Of a stretch of DNA of 60,244 nt, positions 1 to 9,284 are shown one piece after another; within the stretch, counting starts at the first letter, position 1; each line of letters opens with the position of its first letter. Source of the DNA: Pseudomonadota bacterium (lineage in GTDB: Bacteria; Pseudomonadota; Gammaproteobacteria; Burkholderiales; Burkholderiaceae_C); assembly GCA_021792835.1 (NCBI GenBank), contig JAJYTY010000002.1, positions 1-60,244 of the forward strand. The letters are read 5' to 3'. The position numbers and the translations under genes are program-made. The notes beneath the pieces were generated by a model, which saw nothing but the letters and a program-made list of their open reading frames with translations, did not search any database and was not told where the DNA came from.

Positions 1-717
1 GTGGCCGGATTCGTTGATGAAACCGGTCTTCGACACCAGCATGCGCCAGTCGCCGGCGTACAGCAGGTGGTCGCTGTTGCGGTAGACCAGGGTGCGCCCT
101 TCCGGGTGCACCACGGTGCCCACGTCCGTGGTGTCGTCGTGGATGGTGGCGTAGCGTGCCGCCGCCTCCACCGCCAGCGCGATGTCATGCGCGTTCGACC
201 GGTTGCCGGGCCACAGTCCGGTGGGGTCGACGTAATGCGTATCCAGCATGCCCAGGCTGTGCGCCTTGCGGTTCATCGCGCGCACGCAGGCGGCGACGCC
301 GCCGGGATAGTGCCGCGCCAGCGCGTGCGCCGCACGGTTCTCCGAGGACATCAGCGCCAGCTGCAGCAGCCTGGCGCGCGTGAAGCGCATGCCCGGAAGC
401 AGGCGCGACGCGCTCCATTTCAGCGTGTCGATGTCGGAGCGGCGGATGGTGATCACCTGGTTCATCGGCTGGTGCGCGTCCAGCACCACCATGGCCATCA
501 TCAGCTTGGTCAGCGACGCGATCGGGCGCACGGTGTAGGGGTTCTTCTCGAACAGCACGCGCTGATCCCGTGCGTCGATCACCAGCGCGGAGGCCGAGTG
601 CAGCAGCAGCGGATCGCGCTGCCACAGCCGGAACACGGGATGGGTCGCCTCCGGGTGCGCCAGCGGCATTGCGCCGGCCGCGACCACTCCGCACATCCAC
701 AGCAGCAGACCCGGCAC
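1..717 (-). CDS. D-alanyl-D-alanine endopeptidase / PBP7-family serine peptidase (3' end runs off the window; start uncertain, GTG 717 or ATG 696)
   Basis: Minus-strand reading gives HSASALVIDARDQRVLFEKNPYTVRPIASLTKLMMAMVVLDA...SSENRAAHALARHYPGG...KTGFINESGH: SxxK (SLTK), SxN (SEN) and KTG motifs of the S11/PBP family. Confidence 0.85.
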   Translation of the reverse strand, partial: MPGLLLWMCGVVAAGAMPLAHPEATHPVFRLWQRDPLLLHSASALVIDARDQRVLFEKNPYTVRPIASLTKLMMAMVVLDAHQPMNQVITIRRSDIDTLKWSASRLLPGMRFTRARLLQLALMSSENRAAHALARHYPGGVAACVRAMNRKAHSLGMLDTHYVDPTGLWPGNRSNAHDIALAVEAAARYATIHDDTTDVGTVVHPEGRTLVYRNSDHLLYAGDWRMLVSKTGFINESGH

Positions 718-737
718 GAAGCCGCGCGGCCCCCAGG

Positions 738-785
738 CCCCGAACCATCCCGCCCCGAACCATCCCGCCCCGAACCATCCCGCCT
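738..785. repeat. 15-bp tandem repeat, about 3 copies (CCCCGAACCATCCCG)
   Basis: Direct reading: ccccgaaccatcccg repeated around 739-783 at the 5' end of the minus-strand peptidase. Confidence 0.85.
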
Positions 786-1163
786 TGTTCCATGCCGCCT
801 TGACCAATGCCGCCTCCTGCGTGCGTTCACGTTCAGCCTCCCGGCGCCACACTGCTTCCGGCCGCCGGATGGCTTCGATCCAGTCCGCGCGCCGCGGCGC
901 GCGGGCGCTACCGTAGCAAATCCGGACCCTGCGCCGCAAGGCCTGGATGGGGCCCGCATACGGCCCTGCCAGGGGTCCCTCGGGTGTAACAGGCCCGACT
1001 TCGTGAACAAATTGGCAGGTATCTCGCATATCGAATCAATTCAGGCCGCGCATGGGTTGGCCAGCGCGGACAATCCCGCATGTCTCCGCGGCGGTGCCGG
1101 GGACCGTGCCGATGGGCTGGCCTCATCCCCTTTCCTAAGCCGTGCCGCAGGAAATTCCCGCTG

Positions 1164-3269
1164 ATGTATTCCGTCTCCTATGCGATACCGCTGGTGCTGG
1201 CGTCGCTGCTCGTGGCCGTGCTGGCGGCCTACACCGCGCTCGACCTCGCCGCGCGCATCTCGAGCGCGCGCTCGGTGCAGGCGCGTGCGTGGTGGCTGGG
1301 CGGCGGCGCGCTGTGCATGGGGGTCGGAATCTGGTCCATGCATTTCGTCGGCATGCTCGCCGCCAGCCTGCCGGTTCCGGTGGCTTACGCACCCGGCCTG
1401 ACCCTGCTGTCGCTGCTGATCGCCGTTGCGGCATCGGGATTCGCGCTGTACATGGTCAGTTCGGCCGAGCTTCCCGCCTGGCGCCTGGGCCTGGGCGCGC
1501 TGGGCATGGGCAGCGGAGTCGCCGCGATGCACTACACAGGCATGGCGGCGATGCGCATGGCGCCGTTCATCCAGTACAACCCCTGGCTGGTGCTGCTGTC
1601 GATCGCCATCGCCATCGGCGCGTCGGGGGCGGCGCTGTGGATGGCGTTCAAGTTGCGCCTGCGCGAGCCGCGCAGCGTGTGGCTGCGCATCGGCGCGGCC
1701 TGCGTGATGGGCGCGGCCATCTGCGGCATGCACTACACCGGCATGGCCGCAGCCGGCTTTCCGCAGGGCAGCCTGTGCGGCGCGCTGCCGGGAGGCTGGA
1801 GCGGGCAGGGCCTGGCGCCGCTGGTGATCGTCGCCGCGGTGGCGGTGCTGACTGCCGCCATCGTGCTGTCGATGCTCGACATGCGCTTCGACTCGCACAC
1901 CGACTCGCTGCTGAGTTCGCTGTCGCGGGCGCATGGCGAGATATCTTTCCTGGCGCTGCACGACAGCCTGACCAAGCTGCCCAACCGCCTGCTGCTGGAC
2001 CGCCGACTCGAGGTGGCGATACGCCACGCGCGCCGCACCGACCAGTCCTTCGCCGTGCTGTTCCTGGACCTCGACGGGTTCAAGGCGGTCAATGACGCCT
2101 TCGGGCACCAGACCGGGGATCGCCTGCTGGGGCTGATCGGACGCCGCCTGGGCGACGCGATGCGCCCGCGCGATACCGTGGCGCGGGTCGGCGGCGACGA
2201 ATTCATCGTCGTCTCCGCGGCGCGTCGCCGCGACGACGCCGCGGCGCTGGCGGCGCGTCTGGGCACGCTGATGCGCGAGTTGTTCGAGGTCGACGGCCAT
2301 CTGCTGCGCATTTCCGCCAGCATCGGCATCGCCATGTATCCGGAAGACGCATCCACCGCGACCGACCTGATGAGCCGCGCCGATGCCGCGATGTACCGCT
2401 CCAAGTCGGGCGGACGCGACGCGCAGACCTTCTTCGACCCGTCGATGCTCGCCAATGCGCAGGAGGACCTGCAGCTGCTGGCCGAACTGCGTGAGGCGCT
2501 GGAGCGGCGCGAGTTCGTGCTGCACTACCAGCCCAAGTTCGACCTGCGCCGCGGCGTCGCCGTCGGTGCGGAGGCACTGCTGCGCTGGAACAGCCCGACT
2601 CGCGGGCTGCTGGCTCCCGAACGGTTTCTCGCGCTGGCCGAGCATGCGGGGCTGATCGTGCCCATCGGCGAATGGGTGCTTGACGAGGCCTGCCGCCAGG
2701 CGGCTGCGTGGCGTGCCGCCGGCCACGGCGAATGGAGTGTCGCGGTGAATCTGTCGGCGCTGCAGTTCGACCACCCCGGACTGGTCGGCGCGGTGGGCGA
2801 TGCGTTGCGGCGCCACGATCTGCCGCCGAGTTCGCTGGTGCTGGAGATCACCGAGTCCACGGCCATGCGCAATGTCGAGTCGAGCATGGCGATCCTCGAT
2901 CGCATCGACGCGATGGGTGTGGGAATCTCCATCGACGACTTCGGCACCGGCTATTCGAGCCTGCTCTACCTGAAGCGCCTGCCGGCGCGCGAACTGAAGA
3001 TCGACCGCGGCTTCATCCGCGACATTCCAGGCGACGCCGACGACACCGCGATCGTGTCGGCCATCGTCGCGCTGGCGCAGCGCCTGCAACTGCGCGTTGT
3101 TGCCGAGGGGGTGGAGACTCCGGCGCAGCACGAGCACCTGATGCGCCTGCAGTGCGACTGCGTGCAGGGCTACCTGTTCGGCGCCGCGACGGCCGCCGCG
3201 GATTTCGCGCAGGTGGTCGAGCAGGCGCGGCAGAACCTTTCGTGCCCGGCGCAGCCCTGCGTGGCCTGA
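1164..3269 (+). CDS. MHYT sensor - GGDEF - EAL c-di-GMP turnover protein
   Basis: Three MHxxG(M) motifs (MHFVGM, MHYTGM, MHYTGM) in TM segments; GGDEF intact (VGGDEFIVVS); EAL intact (GAEALLRW, DDFGTGYSSL). Confidence 0.93.
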   Translation: MYSVSYAIPLVLASLLVAVLAAYTALDLAARISSARSVQARAWWLGGGALCMGVGIWSMHFVGMLAASLPVPVAYAPGLTLLSLLIAVAASGFALYMVSSAELPAWRLGLGALGMGSGVAAMHYTGMAAMRMAPFIQYNPWLVLLSIAIAIGASGAALWMAFKLRLREPRSVWLRIGAACVMGAAICGMHYTGMAAAGFPQGSLCGALPGGWSGQGLAPLVIVAAVAVLTAAIVLSMLDMRFDSHTDSLLSSLSRAHGEISFLALHDSLTKLPNRLLLDRRLEVAIRHARRTDQSFAVLFLDLDGFKAVNDAFGHQTGDRLLGLIGRRLGDAMRPRDTVARVGGDEFIVVSAARRRDDAAALAARLGTLMRELFEVDGHLLRISASIGIAMYPEDASTATDLMSRADAAMYRSKSGGRDAQTFFDPSMLANAQEDLQLLAELREALERREFVLHYQPKFDLRRGVAVGAEALLRWNSPTRGLLAPERFLALAEHAGLIVPIGEWVLDEACRQAAAWRAAGHGEWSVAVNLSALQFDHPGLVGAVGDALRRHDLPPSSLVLEITESTAMRNVESSMAILDRIDAMGVGISIDDFGTGYSSLLYLKRLPARELKIDRGFIRDIPGDADDTAIVSAIVALAQRLQLRVVAEGVETPAQHEHLMRLQCDCVQGYLFGAATAAADFAQVVEQARQNLSCPAQPCVA

Positions 3270-3314
3270 GGTGGCGGCCGCCAGCCCACCGTCGCCGCTG
3301 CGGCAGCGAGTAGC

Positions 3315-3584
3315 ATGCAGCGCATGCGACATCGTGCCTACACCAATCTGCTCGGAATCCTCGTGCTCGTCGGGACCGTGGTCTCGGCGTGGATGCTGGT
3401 TCCGCTCTCCAACCTGCCGTTGGGCTCGCTGTCGTCCTCCCAGGGCAACCGCGTGATCTGGGGCTGGGCGCTGGCCACGCTGGTGTTCGGGCTGGCCTGC
3501 CTGTGGGTGGTGTTCGTCGTGCACGCGTGGATCCAGCGTCGCCAGCAACGGGTCGCCGACGCCACGCAGCGCGTGGGCGGATGA
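3315..3584 (+). CDS. small hypothetical membrane protein (2 TM)
   Basis: 89-aa ORF with two hydrophobic segments between neighbouring genes. Confidence 0.5.
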   Translation: MQRMRHRAYTNLLGILVLVGTVVSAWMLVPLSNLPLGSLSSSQGNRVIWGWALATLVFGLACLWVVFVVHAWIQRRQQRVADATQRVGG

Positions 3585-3611
3585 GCGCGCGGCCTGGATC
3601 CCTGTCCCCAC

Positions 3612-3638
3612 AAAAAAATGCCCGGCACGGGGCCGGGC
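3612..3638 (-). terminator. Rho-independent terminator for the minus-strand dsdA-like gene
   Basis: GCCCGGC-CCCGT-GCCGGGC hairpin followed by a T run when read on the minus strand (gcccggccccgtgccgggcattttttt). Confidence 0.8.
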
Positions 3639-3704
3639 GAACACCATTGTGAGGAGATGCGCTTGCAGCGTAAGCCTGCGTCGCGGATGCCGGATTGACG
3701 CGGA

Positions 3705-5069
3705 TCAAGAGTTTCCGGATCCGGGAGTCCAGAACCGGCTCGCGGCCGGCGCAGGCGGCTGCTCGAGCTGGCGCCGGCCGCCAGCCAGCAGCTCCCGCAG
3801 GTCCGCCTCCGGCACCATGCCGCCCCCGGTGGCCCACACCAGGTGAGTCGTGCCCGCGGGCAGGGACTGCGGCGGAACGCGCCAGGCAGCGGCGAATCCG
3901 GCCACGGCTGAAGCTTCCAGGCGCAGCCGGGCGTGCTCGCTCGCCAGCGCCACCAGCGCCAGCAGTTCCTCGTCGCGCACGGTGCAGCAGGCGTCGATCA
4001 GCGGCTGCATCGCCCGCCCCACGAAGCCGGACGGTCGCCCGACCGCGAGTCCGTCGGCCAGCGTGCGGTTGTCGATGCCGAAGTCCTGCACCGACACCGC
4101 GTCGTGCAGCCCGGTGTACAGGCCCAGCAGCATGCACGGGGCGTGCGTGGGCTCGACGAACATGCAGCGCACCGCGTCGCCGAATTCCAGCTTGAGCCCG
4201 AAGGCGACCCCGCCGGGACCGCCGCCGACCCCGCATGGCAGGTACACCCACAGCGGATGCGCCGCGTCGACGCGCACCCCGGCGGCCTCGAGCTGGCGGC
4301 GCAGCCGGCGCGCCGCGACCGCGTAGCCGAGGAACAGCTGGCGCGAGTTCTCGTCGTCGACGAAATGGCACAGCGGGTCGCGCGCGGCCTCGAGGCGCCC
4401 CTCGCGCACCGCCTCGCTGTAGTCGCTGGCGTGCTCGACCACCTGCACGCCCCGCGCGCGCAGCAGGGCCTTTTTCCAGGCGCGCGCGTCGGCCGACATG
4501 TGCACCGTGACCCGCAGGCCCAGCGCCGCGCCGACGATCCCGATGGACAAGCCGAGATTGCCGGTCGATCCCACGGCGACGCGGTGCCGCCCGAACAAGG
4601 CGCGTGCCGGCGCGCCGTCGAGGCGAGCGTAATCGTCGCCCCGGTGCAGCAGCCCGGCCGCCAGCGCCAGCGACTCGGCATGCTGCAGCACCTCGTGGAC
4701 CCCGCCGCGCGCCTTGATCGACCCCGACACCGGCAGTTCGCTGTCGAGCTTGACCCACAGCCGCCCCGGCAACGCGGCGGCGTAACGTTGCTGCAGCGCC
4801 CGGTGCAGCGCCGGCACCTCGCGCAACGGCGACTCGATGATTCCTCCGGCCGCCGCCGCGGCGTCGAAACGGCGTGCCACCCACGGCGCGAATCGCGCAA
4901 GCCGCGCCGCCGCGTCGTCGACGTCGGCGCCGCGCAGGCCGACTCGCGCGAGCCCCTGCGCGGCCGGCAGCCGCGCGGGGTTGAGCCAGGTGGTCTCGCG
5001 CAATGCGACCAGCTCGCGCAGCAGCGCATGCTCGCGCAGCCATGGCTCGACGTCGAGGTCCGGATTCAC
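3705..5069 (-). CDS. dsdA: D-serine dehydratase (PLP-dependent); start GTG 5069 preferred, ORF open to 5195
   Basis: [41 protein letters not shown]...[18 protein letters not shown]...[12 protein letters not shown]; DsdA signature including the SIKARGG PLP-Lys region. Confidence 0.9.
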   Translation of the reverse strand: MNPDLDVEPWLREHALLRELVALRETTWLNPARLPAAQGLARVGLRGADVDDAAARLARFAPWVARRFDAAAAAGGIIESPLREVPALHRALQQRYAAALPGRLWVKLDSELPVSGSIKARGGVHEVLQHAESLALAAGLLHRGDDYARLDGAPARALFGRHRVAVGSTGNLGLSIGIVGAALGLRVTVHMSADARAWKKALLRARGVQVVEHASDYSEAVREGRLEAARDPLCHFVDDENSRQLFLGYAVAARRLRRQLEAAGVRVDAAHPLWVYLPCGVGGGPGGVAFGLKLEFGDAVRCMFVEPTHAPCMLLGLYTGLHDAVSVQDFGIDNRTLADGLAVGRPSGFVGRAMQPLIDACCTVRDEELLALVALASEHARLRLEASAVAGFAAAWRVPPQSLPAGTTHLVWATGGGMVPEADLRELLAGGRRQLEQPPAPAASRFWTPGSGNS

Positions 5070-5424
5070 GCTGGCGGCAGGTGCAGGAGGTCGAGAGGGC
5101 CGCGCCGCGGTCCGAAGGCATGCCCCGGGATCGCGCGCCGCAAGCGGTATTGTCGCAGCGGCGCGAAGCGGGCAGACATGCGGCCCCCGGCGCATCGTAA
5201 GGGGTCGGCGCGGGCATTCGATACGTGGGAATGCTTATATGGCTTGCGCATAACTGCTAGAGCGTACGGGCACTGGCGCGAGGCCCCCGGCATGGCGGAG
5301 CATGCGCCCCCAGAGATCGAGCGCGCAATCGCCGCCGCGCGGTGCAGGCAGGTCATGCATGCAGCGCGCGCAAGCGTGATGCAATGATCCGCCGCCACGC
5401 CAACGAGACAAGGGAGACCGATTC

Positions 5425-6729
5425 ATGCAAGCACAGAGTGCCGCCCCCGCGCTGACCCAGCGCCAGGTGGTCGCGGCGATTGCCTTTTCCGCGCTGGGCT
5501 GGGCCTTCGACCTGTTCGACCTGTTCATCCTGCTGTATGTCGCGCCGGTACTGGCGAAGGTGTTCTTTCCGTCGGGCCAGCAGATGCTGTCGCTGGCCGG
5601 GATCTACGCTGCCTTCACCGCCACGCTGGTCATGCGTCCGGTCGGCGGCTGGCTGTTCGGACGTTACGCGGACCGCCAGGGGCGCAAGCGCGCGATGGTG
5701 GTGGCAGCCACCGGGGTCGGATTGGCGACCGCGCTGATGGGGGCGCTGCCGACGGTCTACAGCATCGGCCTGCTGGCGCCGGCGCTGTTCCTCGCGCTGC
5801 GTCTGGTCCAGGGTGTGTTCATGGGCGGCATGGTGGCCTCCACGCACACGCTGGGAACCGAATCGATCGCGCCGGCGCGGCGCGGCCTGGCTTCGGGGAT
5901 CATTTCCGGCGGCGGCTCAGGCGTCGGCAAGCTGCTGGCGTCGCTGGTGTTCCTGCTCGTGACCTCGGTGTTCCACGGCCCCGCGTTCGCGCAGTGGGGC
6001 TGGCGAGTGATGTTCTTCAGCGGCCTGCTGAGTTCGCTGCTCGGACTGTTCGTGTTCACGCGCCTGCACGAGTCCCCGCTGTGGGAGGCGATGCAACGCG
6101 GCGGGCAGCCAGCCGCGACCGCGGCGGCGCCGCCCGCGAGCCTGCGGCACTACGTTCCGGTGATTTTGCTGTGCATCGTGCTGACCACCGCCGGCGGCGG
6201 CCTTTCGTACCTGACCTCGGGCTACCTGCCGACCTTCATGAAGCTGGTCAACCACGTCAAGCCGCAGCAGCTCGGCATGATCCTGAGCGTGTCTGCGCTG
6301 GCGGTCATCGCGTCGTCGGTGCTGTCGGGCTACCTCACCGACCTGGTCGGGCGCAAGCCCGCGATGCTGGTGTACGGCATGGTTTCGCTGCTGGCCATCC
6401 CGCTGCTGTACCTGGGGCTCGCGCATGCGGGTTCACTGACCCGCATCGGCATGTACTCGGTGCTGCTCAGTGCCGCCGGCACCTTCTGCTATGCGCCGCT
6501 GCTGATCGTGCTGAATGAACGCTTCCCGACCTCGATCCGCGCCAGCGCGACCGCGGTGTCGTGGAACGTCGGTTTCGCGCTCGGCGGGTCGATGCCGGTG
6601 CTGGTTTCGCTGGTGGCGAAGGTGTCGAGCGGACTCAGCGGCTCGCTGGCATTGAGCACCGCGGCGCTGGCAGCGATCTACCTGTTCGCCACGCTGGCGA
6701 CACCGACCCGCCGCAACCTGATGAACTGA
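5425..6729 (+). CDS. MFS transporter, metabolite:H+ symporter type
   Basis: 12-TM protein with MFS motif GRYADRQGRKRAM and the second-half copy GYLTDLVGRKPAM. Confidence 0.88.
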   Translation: MQAQSAAPALTQRQVVAAIAFSALGWAFDLFDLFILLYVAPVLAKVFFPSGQQMLSLAGIYAAFTATLVMRPVGGWLFGRYADRQGRKRAMVVAATGVGLATALMGALPTVYSIGLLAPALFLALRLVQGVFMGGMVASTHTLGTESIAPARRGLASGIISGGGSGVGKLLASLVFLLVTSVFHGPAFAQWGWRVMFFSGLLSSLLGLFVFTRLHESPLWEAMQRGGQPAATAAAPPASLRHYVPVILLCIVLTTAGGGLSYLTSGYLPTFMKLVNHVKPQQLGMILSVSALAVIASSVLSGYLTDLVGRKPAMLVYGMVSLLAIPLLYLGLAHAGSLTRIGMYSVLLSAAGTFCYAPLLIVLNERFPTSIRASATAVSWNVGFALGGSMPVLVSLVAKVSSGLSGSLALSTAALAAIYLFATLATPTRRNLMN

Positions 6730-6848
6730 CTTTCGCGGCGAGCGCCGCGCGAGGCCCCCGGCGCAAGTGCACGGGGGCCGGGCGGAGCTCGCCCGCCGGA
6801 TCTCGCGCCCCCAACCATGCAACCACCCGAACACAAGGAGACAACGCC

Positions 6849-7979
6849 ATGAAACCCGGACATCTGCTGGCCATGGCCTGCGCGGCCGCCGCGGCGACTG
6901 CGCACGCCGCCGGGCCCACCATCTACGGCAACATCGACGTCGGCATCACCCATGCGACCGGAATTCCCAAGGGTTCGTCGACGCAGATGACCGGCGGAAG
7001 CGACTTCCCGAACCAGATCGGATTCAAGGGTGCCGAAGCGCTGGGCTCCGGCACGTCGGTGATCTACAACCTGGCGACTGGCTTTTGTTCGGCCGGCGGC
7101 TTTGCCGCCAACGGTCCGGTCGCCAGTCTGCCGGCGGGGGGCTACTGCACCGGCGGCGGTTTCATGCAGCGCACGTCGCTGCTGGGTGTTCGCGGGCATT
7201 TCGGCAAGCTGATCGGCGGGCGCTTCCTGCTGCCGGTGTACACCAACGCGGTATCCATCGACCCCTTCAGCAACGGCACCCCGGCGGCGATCACCAGTCT
7301 GAACCGCGCGGTGTCGGCGTTCAACTACCTGCGCGAATCGCAACTGGTCGAATACGCGGCGCCAGGCGTCGGCGGGCTGCGAGCGACCCTCGTGTACGGA
7401 CTCGGCGGAGCCGTCGGATCGGCCCGCGCGGGCCGGCTCTACAACCTGAGCCTGAACTATCGTCACGGCCCGCTGTATGTCGGTGTCTCGTACCTGTATA
7501 ACAATTACGCGACGGCGCAGGCGCTGGAATCGGGACGCATTCCCGCCGGCAGCATCACCCACAACCGTGTCGCGCAGGTCTTCGGCCGCTACGACTTCGG
7601 CGTGCTTGCGCTCAGCGCCATGTACCAGAGCTTCAGCAGCGGGTTCCCCGGTTCGACCTTCGTGCCGGTGAAGTCCTCCACGGCCGCGCTGGACAACCGC
7701 TTCTGGATGGTCGGCGCGGCGATCCCGCTGGGTCGCGGCCGCATCGACATGTCGTACTCGAGCGCGCGGGACCAGGAGATCGCATCGTCGGGCGCGACCA
7801 TGGTCGCGCTGGGCTACACGTACGCGCTGTCGAGATCGACGACCCTGTACAGCGGTCTCAGCCACATTTCCAACGATTCCGCGGCCGCCTATGGCGTGCA
7901 CGATGCGTCCAACACCTTCGCCGGCAGCTACGGCCAGGCGGCCGACGGCATCGCCGTCGGCATGAGGCACTCGTTCTGA
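6849..7979 (+). CDS. Gram-negative general porin (beta-barrel)
   Basis: Signal peptide MKPGHLLAMACAAAAATAHAA, then GPTIYGNIDVGI..., C-terminal GMRHSF ending in Phe. Confidence 0.88.
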   Translation: MKPGHLLAMACAAAAATAHAAGPTIYGNIDVGITHATGIPKGSSTQMTGGSDFPNQIGFKGAEALGSGTSVIYNLATGFCSAGGFAANGPVASLPAGGYCTGGGFMQRTSLLGVRGHFGKLIGGRFLLPVYTNAVSIDPFSNGTPAAITSLNRAVSAFNYLRESQLVEYAAPGVGGLRATLVYGLGGAVGSARAGRLYNLSLNYRHGPLYVGVSYLYNNYATAQALESGRIPAGSITHNRVAQVFGRYDFGVLALSAMYQSFSSGFPGSTFVPVKSSTAALDNRFWMVGAAIPLGRGRIDMSYSSARDQEIASSGATMVALGYTYALSRSTTLYSGLSHISNDSAAAYGVHDASNTFAGSYGQAADGIAVGMRHSF

Positions 7980-7990
7980 GGAGTTCGACG

Positions 7991-8953
7991 ATGAAACGCA
8001 TTTCCTCGATGATCGCCGCGCTGCTGCTCGCCGCCGCGGCGGGCGGTGCGGCGCGCGCCGCGCAAGGGCCGGGCTTCCCGCTGTTCGACACCCAGGTGCA
8101 CTTCTACACCAACGACTTCGCGAGTTTCCCGCTGCACGACCGGCTCGCCTACATGGGACAGGCCGTGATGACCCGGCGCGCCGCCGAGCACCCGACGACC
8201 CCGCTGAGGGTGTTCGGCGACTGGAAGCGCAATGGCGTCGGAGCCGGCGTGGGAATCCAGTACGGCGCCGCGTATGGCGGCGACAACCGCTACGTCCTGT
8301 CGGTGGCCGCGCATCATCCGCGGCGCGTGGTTCCGGTGGTCATTCTTGATCCGGATGCGCCGGATGCGCCGGCACGGCTTCGCGAACTCGCGCTGCATCA
8401 CCGCGTCGCCGGATTTCGCAAGCTCGGCAAGCGCGCGGCCGACGGCGCCTACCCGTGGCTGCACAGCCCCGGCATGCTGCGTCTGTGGAAGGTGGCCGAC
8501 GCGCAGCACCTGGTGGTCGAGCTGATGCCGTATCCGCGTGATCCCGATCCGCGCTTCCTGCGCGACATCGACCGCCTGGCCAGGCGCTTTCCCGGTGCAA
8601 GGATCGTGCTCGACCACTGCGCGTGGCCGGAGCCGGCAGCGGCTCCGGACTACGGCATCGACGGGCCCTTCGAAGCGCTGGCTGCCGATCCGAACGTGTA
8701 TTGGAAGGTGACCAGCGAGAACTTCGAGCGCGCCAGGTTCGATCCCGTGCTGATGCAGGGGCTGGTCGACCGCGCAGTGCAGGTGTTCGGAGCCGACCAC
8801 GTCATGTGGGGTTCGGACATGGGCAACACCATCATGCCCTATGCGCGCATGGTGCACGCCGCGCTGACGGCGACCGCGCGGCTCGATGCGGCGCAGCGCC
8901 GGCAGGTGCTGTGGTCGACGGGGCGCAGCGTGTATGGCGCGTCACGCCCCTGA
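7991..8953 (+). CDS. amidohydrolase_2-type TIM-barrel hydrolase with predicted signal peptide
   Basis: FDTQVHFY, RIVLDHCAWPE and VMWGSDMGN metal-site-like motifs; N-terminus MKRISSMIAALLLAAAAGGAARA. Confidence 0.75.
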   Translation: MKRISSMIAALLLAAAAGGAARAAQGPGFPLFDTQVHFYTNDFASFPLHDRLAYMGQAVMTRRAAEHPTTPLRVFGDWKRNGVGAGVGIQYGAAYGGDNRYVLSVAAHHPRRVVPVVILDPDAPDAPARLRELALHHRVAGFRKLGKRAADGAYPWLHSPGMLRLWKVADAQHLVVELMPYPRDPDPRFLRDIDRLARRFPGARIVLDHCAWPEPAAAPDYGIDGPFEALAADPNVYWKVTSENFERARFDPVLMQGLVDRAVQVFGADHVMWGSDMGNTIMPYARMVHAALTATARLDAAQRRQVLWSTGRSVYGASRP

Positions 8954-9251
8954 ACCGGCGCAGCGCGGCGGCTCGCGACTCAAGCCGCGGGCGCTGCGCG
9001 GCCTGGTGCTGGCGCTGCAACTGGGCAGCGTGCGCGGCGCCGCGCGGGCGCTGGGAATCTCGCAGCCCGGCCTGAGCAAGCTGCTGCGCGAGCTCGAGGC
9101 CGAGTTCGGCGCGCCCCTGCTGGTGCGCAGTCATCGCGGCGTGGCGGCCACGCCGGCAGGAACGCTTGTGTGCGAGTATTCGCGGCGCGCCGACGGGGAG
9201 CTTGCGCTGGTGCGTGAGCGTATACGCAGCCTGCCCGGCGCAGTCCGGTAG
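8934..9251 (+). CDS. LysR-type HTH domain protein lacking the effector-binding domain (about 105 aa)
   Basis: LRGLVLALQLGSVRGAARALGISQPGLSKLLRELEAEFGAPLLVRSHRGVAATPAG is a classic LTTR HTH; the ORF stops about 40 aa later. Confidence 0.75.
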   Translation: MARHAPEPAQRGGSRLKPRALRGLVLALQLGSVRGAARALGISQPGLSKLLRELEAEFGAPLLVRSHRGVAATPAGTLVCEYSRRADGELALVRERIRSLPGAVR

Positions 9252-9284
9252 AGTTCGCGTGTCCCACCCGCGCGCCGCGCCCCG

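Noticed and set aside
1041-3647. 868-aa minus-strand ORF
   Set aside because: Antisense shadow of the MHYT-GGDEF-EAL gene; His/Arg/Gln-rich translation typical of high-GC antisense frames and no recognisable domain
3933-5387. 484-aa plus-strand ORF
   Set aside because: Antisense to the D-serine dehydratase gene
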